This document shows, one piece after another, positions 16,915 to 26,164 of a stretch of 63,841 nt of DNA. The position numbers and the translations under genes are program-made. Location of the stretch: positions 1 to 63,841 of the forward strand of contig CAMHEL010000005.1 in NCBI GenBank assembly GCA_946184125.1, in the 5' to 3' direction. A model generated the notes under the pieces. The model was not told the DNA's origin, ran no database searches, and saw nothing but the letters and a program-made list of their open reading frames with translations. Source of the DNA: an uncultured Prevotellaceae bacterium. GTDB lineage: Bacteria; Bacteroidota; Bacteroidia; Bacteroidales; Bacteroidaceae. Numbering within the stretch: the stretch's first letter is position 1; the number at the start of each line of letters is the position of its first letter.

Positions 16915-19900
16915 CTATTTACCTGTTCTTACCACGATTTTCTTGATTGTCCCATCGCTCTGCCTGATGATGTTCAGTCCCTGTTGGGGGCGATTGAGGC
17001 GCTTGCCATCGATGGAGTATATGGCGCTCCTTGCAGCTGATGTCTTGGTCACTTCGTCGATGCCCGAGGAAATGGTGGCTATAGCAGAGGGAGCACTCAG
17101 TCCGCCCATCTCGTTGGCAGCTCGGATGGTGTAGTCGCCGTCCACCGTCACCGTATAGCTCGGCTCTGTGGTGAATGCCACCACGCGGCCATCCAGGCAG
17201 ACAGCCCACAGTAGGGTGTAATTGCTGTCTGACCAGGTCAGTCTGTTGCCGTCCAGCATTACATCTGTGGGAATGGGAGCCTGCTCGGTGAGCAGCGTGG
17301 GCTGCCACTGGTCGTCCTGTCCCATGACGGCTTCCAGCGTATACGACATGGCCTCCTCGGCGGTCAGTATGGGGTTGTTGGTCTCGTTGCGGCGGTTGGT
17401 GTAGGTGTTGGTCGTCTTGTCGAGGGCATCGTAGGCGTCGTAGGTGGTCTTGCGGCCACTGAGGTCTACTGCAGCGCCCTTCGAGGTGTGCGAGCCGTAT
17501 TCCGCAAAGCGCTTGGGATAGCCACCGCTCATCTCGCTCCAGCCAATGGCTGAGGGAACCACCTCCATCTCTGTATCGATGAATAGGGCGATAGGTGTGC
17601 CCTTACCCCATGGACGCCCAAGCGTGTAGTTGCCGTTGACGTTGTTGTTGTCGCCGATGATTTTACAGCTTTGGAAGATGTAGCCATATTTCTTGGGTAC
17701 TGAAGGCACGGCGAGATAACCGCCTGCCACCTGTCGCAGTGTCACCTTGTTATAATAGATGTCTCCTTTGCCACAAAGGAAGTCGGTGCGTCCACGGACG
17801 ACACCACCTTCGAAGTAGAACTTGCCGTTTTGGTTGTTGGATACATAGGTGTCTTGGTATCCCCATAGGCAGGCGTCCTTGAAAATGGTGCGGTTCGACT
17901 TGTCTTGAACGGCAATGTCACGCCCATGTGCATCGCCCATCGAGGTCTTGATGGTCAGGTTCTGGAAGTAGCTGTTGGTGGCCGACGACTCGATAATCAG
18001 CACATCGCCGTTGCCGATGCCTTCCAGCGGGCAGGCACTTCCGAAGCCATTGTTCCATGTGGCGGCAGGCGTGATATTGGTGATGACGACACCTTCCATC
18101 GACTCGCCGATGATGCTGGTGTTGGCTGCTTTCAGATAGGAACGGGGGTCGGGGTAGCTCTGCCCGTCGCCTCCCTTGGTGGTGCCATGGGTGTCGAAGA
18201 CGTATGGCTGGTCGCTGTTCATGATGAAGATGCGGTAGCGGCTCTTCTTGTCGGCGCGGGCGTTGGCTGCCGCCAAGGCCTCGGTGATGGAGCCGTCGGT
18301 GGGGACAACGAAGTCATACATAGCCTTGCTGACGCTGGGACGGTTCATGGTGGTGAAGACGATGATATGCTGCGTGGCGTCTTGATTGCCTGAGAGGTCC
18401 TGCACGTAGTTGGCTGGCAACGTGAAGGTGTACTGGGTGTCATAGTCGAGTGAGTGATAGTCGAAGCTGACAGAGCGGTTGCTCCATGTGGGAGTGATGT
18501 CGACGGGTGAACCGTCGGCTGCTGTCAGGGTAGCGCTTTCTGCTCCCTCAACGGCTTGGATGCGTTCATCGTAGGAGATGGTGATACGGCCTGTGGCGCT
18601 GACTCCGGTGGCATGGTCGGCGGGGATGGTGGCTGTCACCTGTGGCGCCACCTCGTCGGCCACTACTTCTGCCTCGCCGAGCACGAAGACGTTGCCCACG
18701 CCGCACTCCGAGTTCGAGGTGTAGTCCAAACCATCAAATTGCTTGTCGAAAGTGTATTTGTCTGACAGCATTTCCGTACCGTCGCCAGTGAAGCGGATAT
18801 AGACCAGTTCTTGGCCTACTGCGGTCTGGGGCAGTTCGAAATTGATGGGGGTCTGTACGTTGGCTGCCATCGTCCATCCCTCACCCAGGGCTGTGTAGTT
18901 CGTTCCGTCGGTGGATATCATGGCTTTCCAGTTCTTGTGTGCCATGTTCTTGGCTGCCATGTCGGCTACGAACGTCACGCTCGTGAAACCTTTAGTGGAG
19001 AACTGATACTGGAAGGCGATGTCGCTGGAGCGGTAGCCGTTCTGGTAGAGGCCGTTGATGGTGCTGAGCACCACGCTCTGGCGGTTGCGGACAACGGGGG
19101 TGCCGCCATCCTGTGTGTAGCAGAGTGAACCGTCGCTCATCTTGACGACACACGACTTGGCGTTGCGCTCACTGTCCCATGTCACGTCGGCAGAGAAAGG
19201 ATAGCCGGTCGTTGTGGGATAGGCGTAGCTGGCCGTCGTGCTGGCATCGAACACGGCCACGAAGTCCTGCACCTCGAAATGGGCAACCAGTGCCATGTCG
19301 CCGTTCACGGTCAGCTCACGCGTTGCCGGCGCATTGCTGTTCTCATGCTCGTCGGTCCAGCTCAGGAATTTCAGTATCTTGCTCTCGTTGGCGGTGGCGG
19401 TGATTTTCGTGCCTGCCTCATACTGACCGTCATGGTCGTTGGGGCTGAGCGTGATGCTGCCCAGTTCGCGGTCGGCATCGTTGGTGACATCTGTCGTCAC
19501 CTTGAACACTGGGACGGCTTCGAAGACGGCCTTCATGGTCTTTTCCGAGTCCATCGTGATGGTGGTCTCGGCATCGGTGGCAACTACAGCTCCCGTGGCA
19601 TCCTGCCACTCTTTGAAACGATAGCCAAAGTTCTTCGTGGCTTTCAGCGTCACCACGCTGCCTTCTTTATATTGCTCCAGGTCGGGACTGCGGGTGATGG
19701 AACCGGCTTCGGCCGAGGGGAGCACCTGTGTGTTGAGCACGTACTTTGTCACCTGTGTGGCAGCACCTACGAGGGTTCCCTCGATGACAACGTTCGAGAG
19801 GCCCATCTGCTTGGTCTTGCCCAGTCCTAAGAAAGAGAAGTTCACCTTCAGGGGCTTGTCGGCAGTGGCTGTCACACCGGTAATCTCCTCAGCGAAAGAG

Positions 19901-22047
19901 GCGATGGTCAGACCCTTTCCGTCGCGATTGACACCGCTGTTGTTCACCAGGACCACATGGGTCTCTCCTGCATCGACCGTGGCTGTTATCATTCCTCCGT
20001 CGGTGCCATAGCGGGCTGCTTCAAAACTGAGTTTGGTGGGGACGAACGAGAAACCGTCTTCAGGGAAAAGCGTCAGGGTGAGTGTGTTGTCGGTCCCTAC
20101 CGACGAGGAAAACGAATTGTCGGTGCCGTTGTAGATTCGTGTCTGTGTGATATTGGCTTCACCATCTGCGCCACGATAGTTCAGCGTGTTTTCTACCGTC
20201 AGCGAACTGCCTGCCGTCCATGTTTTCCCGGCAAATCCGGCGCTCAGTTCGTTGGGGTCCATGATGGCATCGTCGCCTTGGTTCAGACCGCCTTTGTTGA
20301 GCTTGTAGGTGATGGAGCCCGTGATGTTCACGCCAGCGGCGTCTTTTGACTGTCCGCCGACCACGACATCCTGCACGCAGAGCCATTTGCCGGTGGCATC
20401 GCCCGTGTACCAGGGATAGACGCGAATCTGCAGTTGGTCGCCTTCCTCCAGGTTGACGACGGGCGTGGCCTCCACCTCGTTCATCACATTGCTGGTCATC
20501 GATGCCGGGGCATAAATGGTGGTGCGGGTGGCAAAACCGTCGGTGGAATAATACACATGGCAACGCATGCCATTACCGCCGCGGCCGCCTACTTTCATGG
20601 CGATGTGGTTGATGTCGAGTTTCTTGCCGTCGGGACAAGTGATGGTGAACTGCACATACTGGTTGGGGGAGTCGTCTTCGGCTTTCACCCACGCGCCGCC
20701 GTCGCTGGTGCTCACCATCAGGCCGTTGGTGGAGGTGTTGCCATACTTCACCATTCCTTCCACCATGGCTGCTGATGCTGTGGCGTTGCCATTGACGGTG
20801 GGGGCGTCGCTGCTGGTGAGTGGCCAGGTGACGGTGAAGGGCTCGCCGCCGCCCAGTTCGATGGCGTTCATCGTGACCGTAGCGGTGATTTGCTTGTCGC
20901 CCAGCATGGCAGTGACTGTGCCGCTGAACGTGCCTGCAGCGGTGGCTGCAACCTTCGCATAAAAGGTTTTGATGACAGTTCCACTCTCATAGCTCACTTC
21001 CAGGGCTTCCTGCCAATTCTGTTTGTCTGTGGAAAGCAGGATGCCCTCAGAGGCGGTTATCGAAATGGAACCTGTGGCAGGTTGGAGTCCTAAACCAGTG
21101 AGCGTCAATTCCTTGATGGCCGACTGCCCTACATAGACGTCGCCCATCTCGGCTGCAGAGGGTGAAATGGAAAGGTCGGTGGGTATCTCGATGTTGTCGG
21201 CCAAGATGCCTTTCTCCTTCATCAGCTGTGCACACAGGCGGGCTGCTGTCAGAGCGCCTGTCAGGTTGTAGTGCGTGTTGTCTTTTTCACCGCCCTTGTC
21301 AAAGAGGGCCGCATAGCACTTGTCGTAGTTGCCATAGCTCTCGTAGAGTTTCTTCGTAGCTGTGGTCATGTCGATAAATGCCACATTTTCCTCCTCAGCC
21401 AACTGTTGCATGTGATAGCTGTAGTCCATGGTGTGGTCGTTGGCATTTAGTTTCAGACCGGTCTTGATGCTCCCGTCGACGATGGCATCGTATTTGTCGC
21501 CAAGGTCGTGACGGCCGGGACGGGTGATGGTCCCACCGCTGAAGTAACAACGGCATACGGCCGACACCAGCACTGGTGTGGCACCTTTGGCTTTCACGGC
21601 GTCGATGATTTTTTTCAGGTATTGCTTATACGTTGTCGAGGGCACGGTGCCTCGCCCGTCGCTCTTGACGGCTGCTGCATTGGTGGCATCGCCGATGCTG
21701 GTATAATAGGCCTGCAGTTCCTCGTTGTCCATGCCGTTGTATTTCTCGTCGTTGTGGGCAAATTGGATGAGCACATAGTCGCCGGCCTCCACATTGTTCT
21801 TGGCAGTTTGCCATAATTCGTTGTAGCCGCCACGGGAGTCGCGGCCGCCTCTTGCGTAGTTGACACTCGTCCAGCCGTTGGTCAGGAAATTACCGAAGTA
21901 CATGCCCCAGCCGCGGGTGTTGGTGGTCGACTCGTTGTAGGGTGCCATCGTCGAGTCGCCCAGCGTGTGCACCTTTTTTGCTTGCAGACCACCCATCATG
22001 AATAATGCTGTAGCCAGAAGCATCAGTCGATAGAAAAACTGTTTCAT
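16915..22047 (-). CDS. giant double esterase: rhamnogalacturonan acetylesterase (CE12) + pectinesterase (CE8)
   Basis: This is a 1710-residue exported pectin-modifying enzyme. Signal peptide: MKQFFYRLMLLATALFMMGG. Residues about 25-275 are an SGNH esterase of the CE12 type, with Ser32 in TLGDSTMAPYN, Asn in QFAHND and Asp256/His259 in KDNTHYNLTG. The middle holds Ig-like and repeat modules (GYRFKEWQDATG and a second FLSWTDEHE repeat) and a Big_5-type domain (IPADHATGVSATGRITISYD). Residues about 1240-1560 are a CE8 methylesterase, with catalytic Asp in WGYQDTYVS and in GRTDFLCG and the motif LGRPWG. The tail IYSIDGKRLNRPQQGLNIIR is a variant of the sorting-like tail. I chose the ATG at 22047 because the promoter at 22093-22100 excludes 22095. 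It would strip acetyl and methyl groups so that other enzymes can reach the pectin backbone. Confidence 0.9.
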   Translation of the reverse strand: MKQFFYRLMLLATALFMMGGLQAKKVHTLGDSTMAPYNESTTNTRGWGMYFGNFLTNGWTSVNYARGGRDSRGGYNELWQTAKNNVEAGDYVLIQFAHNDEKYNGMDNEELQAYYTSIGDATNAAAVKSDGRGTVPSTTYKQYLKKIIDAVKAKGATPVLVSAVCRCYFSGGTITRPGRHDLGDKYDAIVDGSIKTGLKLNANDHTMDYSYHMQQLAEEENVAFIDMTTATKKLYESYGNYDKCYAALFDKGGEKDNTHYNLTGALTAARLCAQLMKEKGILADNIEIPTDLSISPSAAEMGDVYVGQSAIKELTLTGLGLQPATGSISITASEGILLSTDKQNWQEALEVSYESGTVIKTFYAKVAATAAGTFSGTVTAMLGDKQITATVTMNAIELGGGEPFTVTWPLTSSDAPTVNGNATASAAMVEGMVKYGNTSTNGLMVSTSDGGAWVKAEDDSPNQYVQFTITCPDGKKLDINHIAMKVGGRGGNGMRCHVYYSTDGFATRTTIYAPASMTSNVMNEVEATPVVNLEEGDQLQIRVYPWYTGDATGKWLCVQDVVVGGQSKDAAGVNITGSITYKLNKGGLNQGDDAIMDPNELSAGFAGKTWTAGSSLTVENTLNYRGADGEANITQTRIYNGTDNSFSSSVGTDNTLTLTLFPEDGFSFVPTKLSFEAARYGTDGGMITATVDAGETHVVLVNNSGVNRDGKGLTIASFAEEITGVTATADKPLKVNFSFLGLGKTKQMGLSNVVIEGTLVGAATQVTKYVLNTQVLPSAEAGSITRSPDLEQYKEGSVVTLKATKNFGYRFKEWQDATGAVVATDAETTITMDSEKTMKAVFEAVPVFKVTTDVTNDADRELGSITLSPNDHDGQYEAGTKITATANESKILKFLSWTDEHENSNAPATRELTVNGDMALVAHFEVQDFVAVFDASTTASYAYPTTTGYPFSADVTWDSERNAKSCVVKMSDGSLCYTQDGGTPVVRNRQSVVLSTINGLYQNGYRSSDIAFQYQFSTKGFTSVTFVADMAAKNMAHKNWKAMISTDGTNYTALGEGWTMAANVQTPINFELPQTAVGQELVYIRFTGDGTEMLSDKYTFDKQFDGLDYTSNSECGVGNVFVLGEAEVVADEVAPQVTATIPADHATGVSATGRITISYDERIQAVEGAESATLTAADGSPVDITPTWSNRSVSFDYHSLDYDTQYTFTLPANYVQDLSGNQDATQHIIVFTTMNRPSVSKAMYDFVVPTDGSITEALAAANARADKKSRYRIFIMNSDQPYVFDTHGTTKGGDGQSYPDPRSYLKAANTSIIGESMEGVVITNITPAATWNNGFGSACPLEGIGNGDVLIIESSATNSYFQNLTIKTSMGDAHGRDIAVQDKSNRTIFKDACLWGYQDTYVSNNQNGKFYFEGGVVRGRTDFLCGKGDIYYNKVTLRQVAGGYLAVPSVPKKYGYIFQSCKIIGDNNNVNGNYTLGRPWGKGTPIALFIDTEMEVVPSAIGWSEMSGGYPKRFAEYGSHTSKGAAVDLSGRKTTYDAYDALDKTTNTYTNRRNETNNPILTAEEAMSYTLEAVMGQDDQWQPTLLTEQAPIPTDVMLDGNRLTWSDSNYTLLWAVCLDGRVVAFTTEPSYTVTVDGDYTIRAANEMGGLSAPSAIATISSGIDEVTKTSAARSAIYSIDGKRLNRPQQGLNIIRQSDGTIKKIVVRTGK

Positions 22048-22092
22048 TGTCTTGTAGCTTGTTTTATAGTAGTTTGTTGGCAAATTCACATG

Positions 22093-22100
22093 CAAAGATA
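22093..22100 (-). promoter_or_regulatory. promoter -7 box for the CE12-CE8 gene
   Basis: TATCTTTG on the minus strand. It gives this gene a transcript of its own, separate from the SusC-led operon. Confidence 0.7.
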
Positions 22101-22163
22101 TGTAAAAAAAGTGAACTTTGATGTGCTATTGTGTTTTTTGTTGCTTTTCCTACTTATTTGTTT

Positions 22164-22206
22164 CCCAGCGCAGCCTCGTATATGTTTTCATCGAGGCTGC
22201 GCTGGG
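22164..22206. terminator. hairpin terminator after the GH43 arabinanase gene
   Basis: CCCAGCGCAGCCTCG (22164-22178) pairs perfectly with 22192-22206 around a 13-base loop. It separates the arabinanase transcript from the CE12-CE8 gene. Confidence 0.8.
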
Positions 22207-22270
22207 TGGTTGAGGCGTGTGCTGGTTGTGGTGTATTATCGCCTTTGAATGCTACACACGCCTGTGTCTG

Positions 22271-24073
22271 TCATTTCTTGATATACTTCTTACCGTTTCT
22301 GATGACGATGCCTTTGTAGCTTCCGTTCACCTTGCGTCCGTTGATGTCGTAAAGTTGGCCGTTGCCTTTTTTCGCATCGTTTCCTTTTGTCGTCACTTCG
22401 TGCAGTGCTGAGGTGTCGTCGCCGGTGCGGTAGCCCCAGACGGTGACTCCTGTCCTGGCCAGTGCGGTAAACGCGGGAACACGTTTCGTCTGACTCGGCT
22501 CCATCGTCTGCTCCACAATGACGCCTTTATACTGGGTATTGCTCATCGTCAAAGTGATATACGATGTCCCGTCTTTCAGTTGCCAACTGCCACTTTGTTT
22601 TCCACTGATGGTGCCGTCGGCATGCAGCGTGATTTCAACGGGGGTGACCATTTCCTTCTTGCGATGGTCCAGTCCGTACTTGTGTATCAGCAGTTGGTAG
22701 GTGCCTGCCACCTGCTCTGCCTTCACTTGCTGGGTCGTGGCGATTTCGTCACTTGTCACCTTCTCTCCGGTGTACTCAAAAGGTGCTGCTACGAGCCAGC
22801 CGTCCTCGTTTTGGAACACCTGATGCACGCGCACCTGATGCGCCTCACCATTATTCTGGAAACGGGTGTGATAGACCAGGTAAGTACGGCCATCGGGAGC
22901 GGCTATGATGGAGTTGTGGCCTTGCGAGCGCTCTCCGTTACTCTTGAGCATGTCGCCCCAGTAGCCGTAGGCACCGAAGATGTTCACGCCGCGGTTGATG
23001 CTGTTGGGGCCGAAATTCAGCTCATAAGCGGTGAGAATGGCATTCTTGCCGTTGGTGTCGACATAAGGGCCGTTGGGATTCTTTGAACGGAAGACACGCA
23101 TCTGATAGCCGCCGTTGTTGAAGTCATTGGCATTGCCTCCTGCCGCCAGGCCTCCATTGGATATGAAAAGGTAGTAATAGCCACCGATATACTCTATATA
23201 AGAGCCTTCGCCGGAAGCATAGAAGCCACCTGCTATCTTCTTTCCGAAATAGGGGTCGCTGGTCACGCCATCTGTGGTGCCGCCCGTCGACGGGTAGGTC
23301 ACGTCGTAATCGCGCAAGCCGGTCTCCTCGTTGAGCTCCAGCATCCAGATGCCACCGCTCCACGAGCCATACGACATCCACAACTTGCCTTCCTCATCGT
23401 AGAACACGCAGGGGTCGATGCAATGAGGCCAGCGGCGGCCCCAATAGGCTGTGTAACGGGAGGGGATGGTGTTCTGAGTGCCTATGGCAAGTTCAAGGTC
23501 GGTATTCTTATAGCTTAATGCGGCTACCGTGTTGTCGACATTAAATCCACTGATGACGACCGGGCCTTGATAGATATAGGGGCCGATGATGCCGTCGGAT
23601 GTCAGGAGGATGATGCTGGAGTTCCATTTCGGACCATTGATACTCATGTACATGCACCATTTCTTCATCTTCTCGTTGTATATGACATCTGGCGCCCACA
23701 TGTTGCCGCCTATGGCATAGCCACCGTATGCTCCCGACCAGTTGAGGGCATTGAAATTGGGGAAATTCACCTCCACGCCATTTTTTGTGACGGTTTTCGT
23801 AGCACAGTTGACAAATGCCGTTTCGTTGCTTGCGCCATTGACGATGGAGCCACTGTCGGTTATACGGCCCCATGACCAGTTCGTAGAGACCCAGGATATC
23901 ATGTCCTTTGTCTTTGCTGCTGCATGATGACTGCCGAAGATGTAATAGTTTTTGCTCGTCGGGTCCCAAACCACACTGGGGTCGTGTACGGATACGCGGT
24001 CCAGATTATATGCATATGTGTTGCATATGGCCATCAAGAGAACCGCGAGAAGGGTGGATGTTCTTTTCTTCAT
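22271..24073 (-). CDS. GH43 endo-arabinanase, exported
   Basis: This 600-residue enzyme is predicted to cut alpha-1,5-arabinan outside the cell or in the periplasm. After the signal peptide (about 1-21, ending TYA) comes a five-bladed GH43 propeller with Asp31 in VSVHDPSVVWD, Asp220 in HCIDPCVFYD and Glu289 in ASGEGSYIEY. GGNMWAPDVIYNEKMKKW and SQGHNSIIAAPDGRTYLVYH are typical of the large arabinanases, which carry a C-terminal beta-barrel (about 430-560). The C-terminus, LYDINGRKVNGSYKGIVIR, is the sorting-like tail found through the window. It is the last gene of the SusC-led cluster, 93 bases after the binding lipoprotein gene, with a hairpin between them. Confidence 0.92.
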   Translation of the reverse strand: MKKRTSTLLAVLLMAICNTYAYNLDRVSVHDPSVVWDPTSKNYYIFGSHHAAAKTKDMISWVSTNWSWGRITDSGSIVNGASNETAFVNCATKTVTKNGVEVNFPNFNALNWSGAYGGYAIGGNMWAPDVIYNEKMKKWCMYMSINGPKWNSSIILLTSDGIIGPYIYQGPVVISGFNVDNTVAALSYKNTDLELAIGTQNTIPSRYTAYWGRRWPHCIDPCVFYDEEGKLWMSYGSWSGGIWMLELNEETGLRDYDVTYPSTGGTTDGVTSDPYFGKKIAGGFYASGEGSYIEYIGGYYYLFISNGGLAAGGNANDFNNGGYQMRVFRSKNPNGPYVDTNGKNAILTAYELNFGPNSINRGVNIFGAYGYWGDMLKSNGERSQGHNSIIAAPDGRTYLVYHTRFQNNGEAHQVRVHQVFQNEDGWLVAAPFEYTGEKVTSDEIATTQQVKAEQVAGTYQLLIHKYGLDHRKKEMVTPVEITLHADGTISGKQSGSWQLKDGTSYITLTMSNTQYKGVIVEQTMEPSQTKRVPAFTALARTGVTVWGYRTGDDTSALHEVTTKGNDAKKGNGQLYDINGRKVNGSYKGIVIRNGKKYIKK

Positions 24074-24112
24074 AATCGAACCTTTAAAGTTAGAGTAGAT
24101 TTTACTGAAATT

Positions 24113-24137
24113 GGGGCAGGCTTATACAACCTGCCCC
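24113..24137. terminator. hairpin between the lipoprotein gene and the GH43 arabinanase gene
   Basis: GGGGCAGG (24113-24120) pairs with CCTGCCCC (24130-24137) around a 9-base loop. It is short and lacks a clear T run in the minus direction, so it may attenuate or process the transcript rather than end it. Confidence 0.5.
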
Positions 24138-24166
24138 GTTATTAACAGTGGCGACAATACGTCGGT

Positions 24167-26131
24167 TTATTCAAAAATCAGGTGGCAACCGTCAACGGTG
24201 AAGTGGAAGTAGAGGTCGTTGGGGTTGGTGATTGTGTTCAGGTCGATGTAGTTCTGCGTGTAGGTCTGGCCGTCATTGCCCACCATGACGCATCTCACAT
24301 CGGCGGTGCCGTTGCCATTGTTGGTGACCGAGACGGTGACAGTGGCCTCGTCCATGGCTGCGAGCCATGCGCCCCAGTCGCTCTGTCCGCCACTCGGCGT
24401 GCACTTCGAGGCGAGTTCTTCACCGCCCCATCCGGTGCCCCAGCCCCAGTTGTCGGCGCGGAGAACACCATACTCGGTGGCGCCATCCTGGCTGGCAAGG
24501 ACAATCACGAAGTTGTTCCAGTTGCCACCACCGCTGGTGAAGTTCTTGAAACGACGGGTGAGGGTCATGCCCACAGGCACTTGGAATGCCTCGGAATGGG
24601 CGCCCCAGAAACCAGTGGAGTTGTCCTCAGCACCCAGTACATCGTCAAACTCCAGGTGGCAGCCGTCAACAGTGAAGTGGAAATAGAAGTCGTCGGGGTT
24701 GGTGACGGTGTTCAGACCGATATAGTCCTGTGTGTAGGTCTGGCCATCGGTTCCTTGCATCACAGTGCGCACATCGGCTGTGCCGTTGCCGTTGTTGGTG
24801 ATGTAGGTGGTTACTTTGGCTCCGTCCATGGCAGCGAGCCATGAAGCCCAGTCTGCCTGGCCGCCACTTGGCGTGCACTTCGAAGCGAGTTCTTCGCCGA
24901 CCCATCCGGTGCCCCAGCCCCAGTTGTCGGCACGGAGTACACCATACTCGGTAGAGCCATCCTCGCTGGCAAGGACAATCACGAAGTTGTTCCAGTTGCC
25001 TTGGCCGCTCGTGTAGTTGGTGAAGGTAGTGACAACGGTCTCGTTGCGACCCACCTTGACGGCTTCGGAGTGAGCACCCCAGAACCCGGTGGAGTTGTCG
25101 GTGGCACCAATGCTGGTGTACATCTTGTCGACCACCTCAAACTGTGCGGAGGCGATGACAGGGCTGCAGTTCTCGCCCTTGTAGCTCTTGCCGTAAACGG
25201 CAACAATCGACTTGGTGCCTAAGGTGTACATATCGGGCACGGTCTGCAAGATCAGGTCGGAGGCGGGCACGGTCTTTGTCACTCCCTGCTCGAACTCCAC
25301 GGTGGCGCTGAGGTTGGCGAAGGCTTCCTCCATTTCAGTGCCTTGAAGCACCTTGCGGGGCACGCCATTGAGGGTCATCGACAAGGGGAATTTGTCCTCG
25401 GCTGAGGTGCAGCCGCCGATGGGCGTGATGTTGGTTTGCAAGAAGTTGATAAACGAACCTTCAGGCACGAGGAAGGCGCGGATGGTGGTGTTGGCACCAT
25501 CGGCATTGAGATTGGCGAGCGGCGTCTTCTGGGTGTAGGTCTTGGTCACCACGCCGTTGGTCATCTTGACAATGAACATATCGGGGGCAGAACGGTCGAT
25601 GGTGAGTATCACCTTGCCACCCAACTTGTCAACGCCATCGTCGGTGTCGGTGTCGAATGTCAGGGTGCTCTCCACGCTGCCGCGGTCGATGTAGTCGCCC
25701 CACTCTGAGTTGCCGCTGGGCTGGTTGTCGAAACGGATGGCTCCATATTCCTTGTAGTTGGCAGCACCGCGGTCCTCGTCATTGCAGAGAATCATGGCGA
25801 AGTTCTTGTAGGTGTTCGTGGCTGAGGGGTTGATGTTCAGGTTGAACACGGCATTCCATACCTTTCCGTCGGGTATCTGATAGTACTTGGAGAATGCTGC
25901 CCACCAGCCAGTGGTGAAGTCGGTGGCGCCTATGGTATAGACATCTTCCATCATACCCTCCAATTCCTCGGGAATCTTGGAATTGGCTATGGAGTCGGCC
26001 TTGCCCGAAATCCAGTCGGGTGCGTTGACGGAATACAAGTCGCCGCCCTCGCATGAAGTGAACAGTGTACAGTGCATGGTGAATAATGCTGCGAATACAG
26101 CCCACTGCCCTATCTTATTGATATATCTCAT
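24167..26131 (-). CDS. SusE-position surface lipoprotein with tandem binding modules
   Basis: This 654-residue outer-membrane lipoprotein has the lipobox LFTSC (Cys27). It lies directly after SusD, where glycan-binding SusE/SusF-type proteins are encoded. The C-terminal half is two tandem modules of about 150 residues, nearly the same. Each begins A(T/E)DNSTGFWGAHSEA, contains GNWNNFVIVLAS and EYGVLRADNWGWGTGW, and ends FYFHFTVDGCHLEF or LYFHFTVDGCHLIF. A more distant relative at the N-terminal side begins IGATDFTTGWWAAFSKYYQI. The many Trp residues in fixed places suggest carbohydrate binding. No catalytic motif was seen. By context the ligand would be arabinan or pectin, which is inference. 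Confidence 0.85.
   Translation of the reverse strand: MRYINKIGQWAVFAALFTMHCTLFTSCEGGDLYSVNAPDWISGKADSIANSKIPEELEGMMEDVYTIGATDFTTGWWAAFSKYYQIPDGKVWNAVFNLNINPSATNTYKNFAMILCNDEDRGAANYKEYGAIRFDNQPSGNSEWGDYIDRGSVESTLTFDTDTDDGVDKLGGKVILTIDRSAPDMFIVKMTNGVVTKTYTQKTPLANLNADGANTTIRAFLVPEGSFINFLQTNITPIGGCTSAEDKFPLSMTLNGVPRKVLQGTEMEEAFANLSATVEFEQGVTKTVPASDLILQTVPDMYTLGTKSIVAVYGKSYKGENCSPVIASAQFEVVDKMYTSIGATDNSTGFWGAHSEAVKVGRNETVVTTFTNYTSGQGNWNNFVIVLASEDGSTEYGVLRADNWGWGTGWVGEELASKCTPSGGQADWASWLAAMDGAKVTTYITNNGNGTADVRTVMQGTDGQTYTQDYIGLNTVTNPDDFYFHFTVDGCHLEFDDVLGAEDNSTGFWGAHSEAFQVPVGMTLTRRFKNFTSGGGNWNNFVIVLASQDGATEYGVLRADNWGWGTGWGGEELASKCTPSGGQSDWGAWLAAMDEATVTVSVTNNGNGTADVRCVMVGNDGQTYTQNYIDLNTITNPNDLYFHFTVDGCHLIFE
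24170..25110 (-). repeat. tandem duplication of a ~465-bp module inside the lipoprotein gene
   Basis: The two blocks, about 24170-24640 and 24641-25110, are clearly similar at DNA level; for example both contain GCCCCAGCCCCAGTTGTCGG and TGGCAAGGACAATCACGAAG. This points to a recent internal duplication or continuing conversion. Confidence 0.8.
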
Positions 26132-26164
26132 AATTATTCTTCTTTTTGTGTTATTCTTTCAAGT

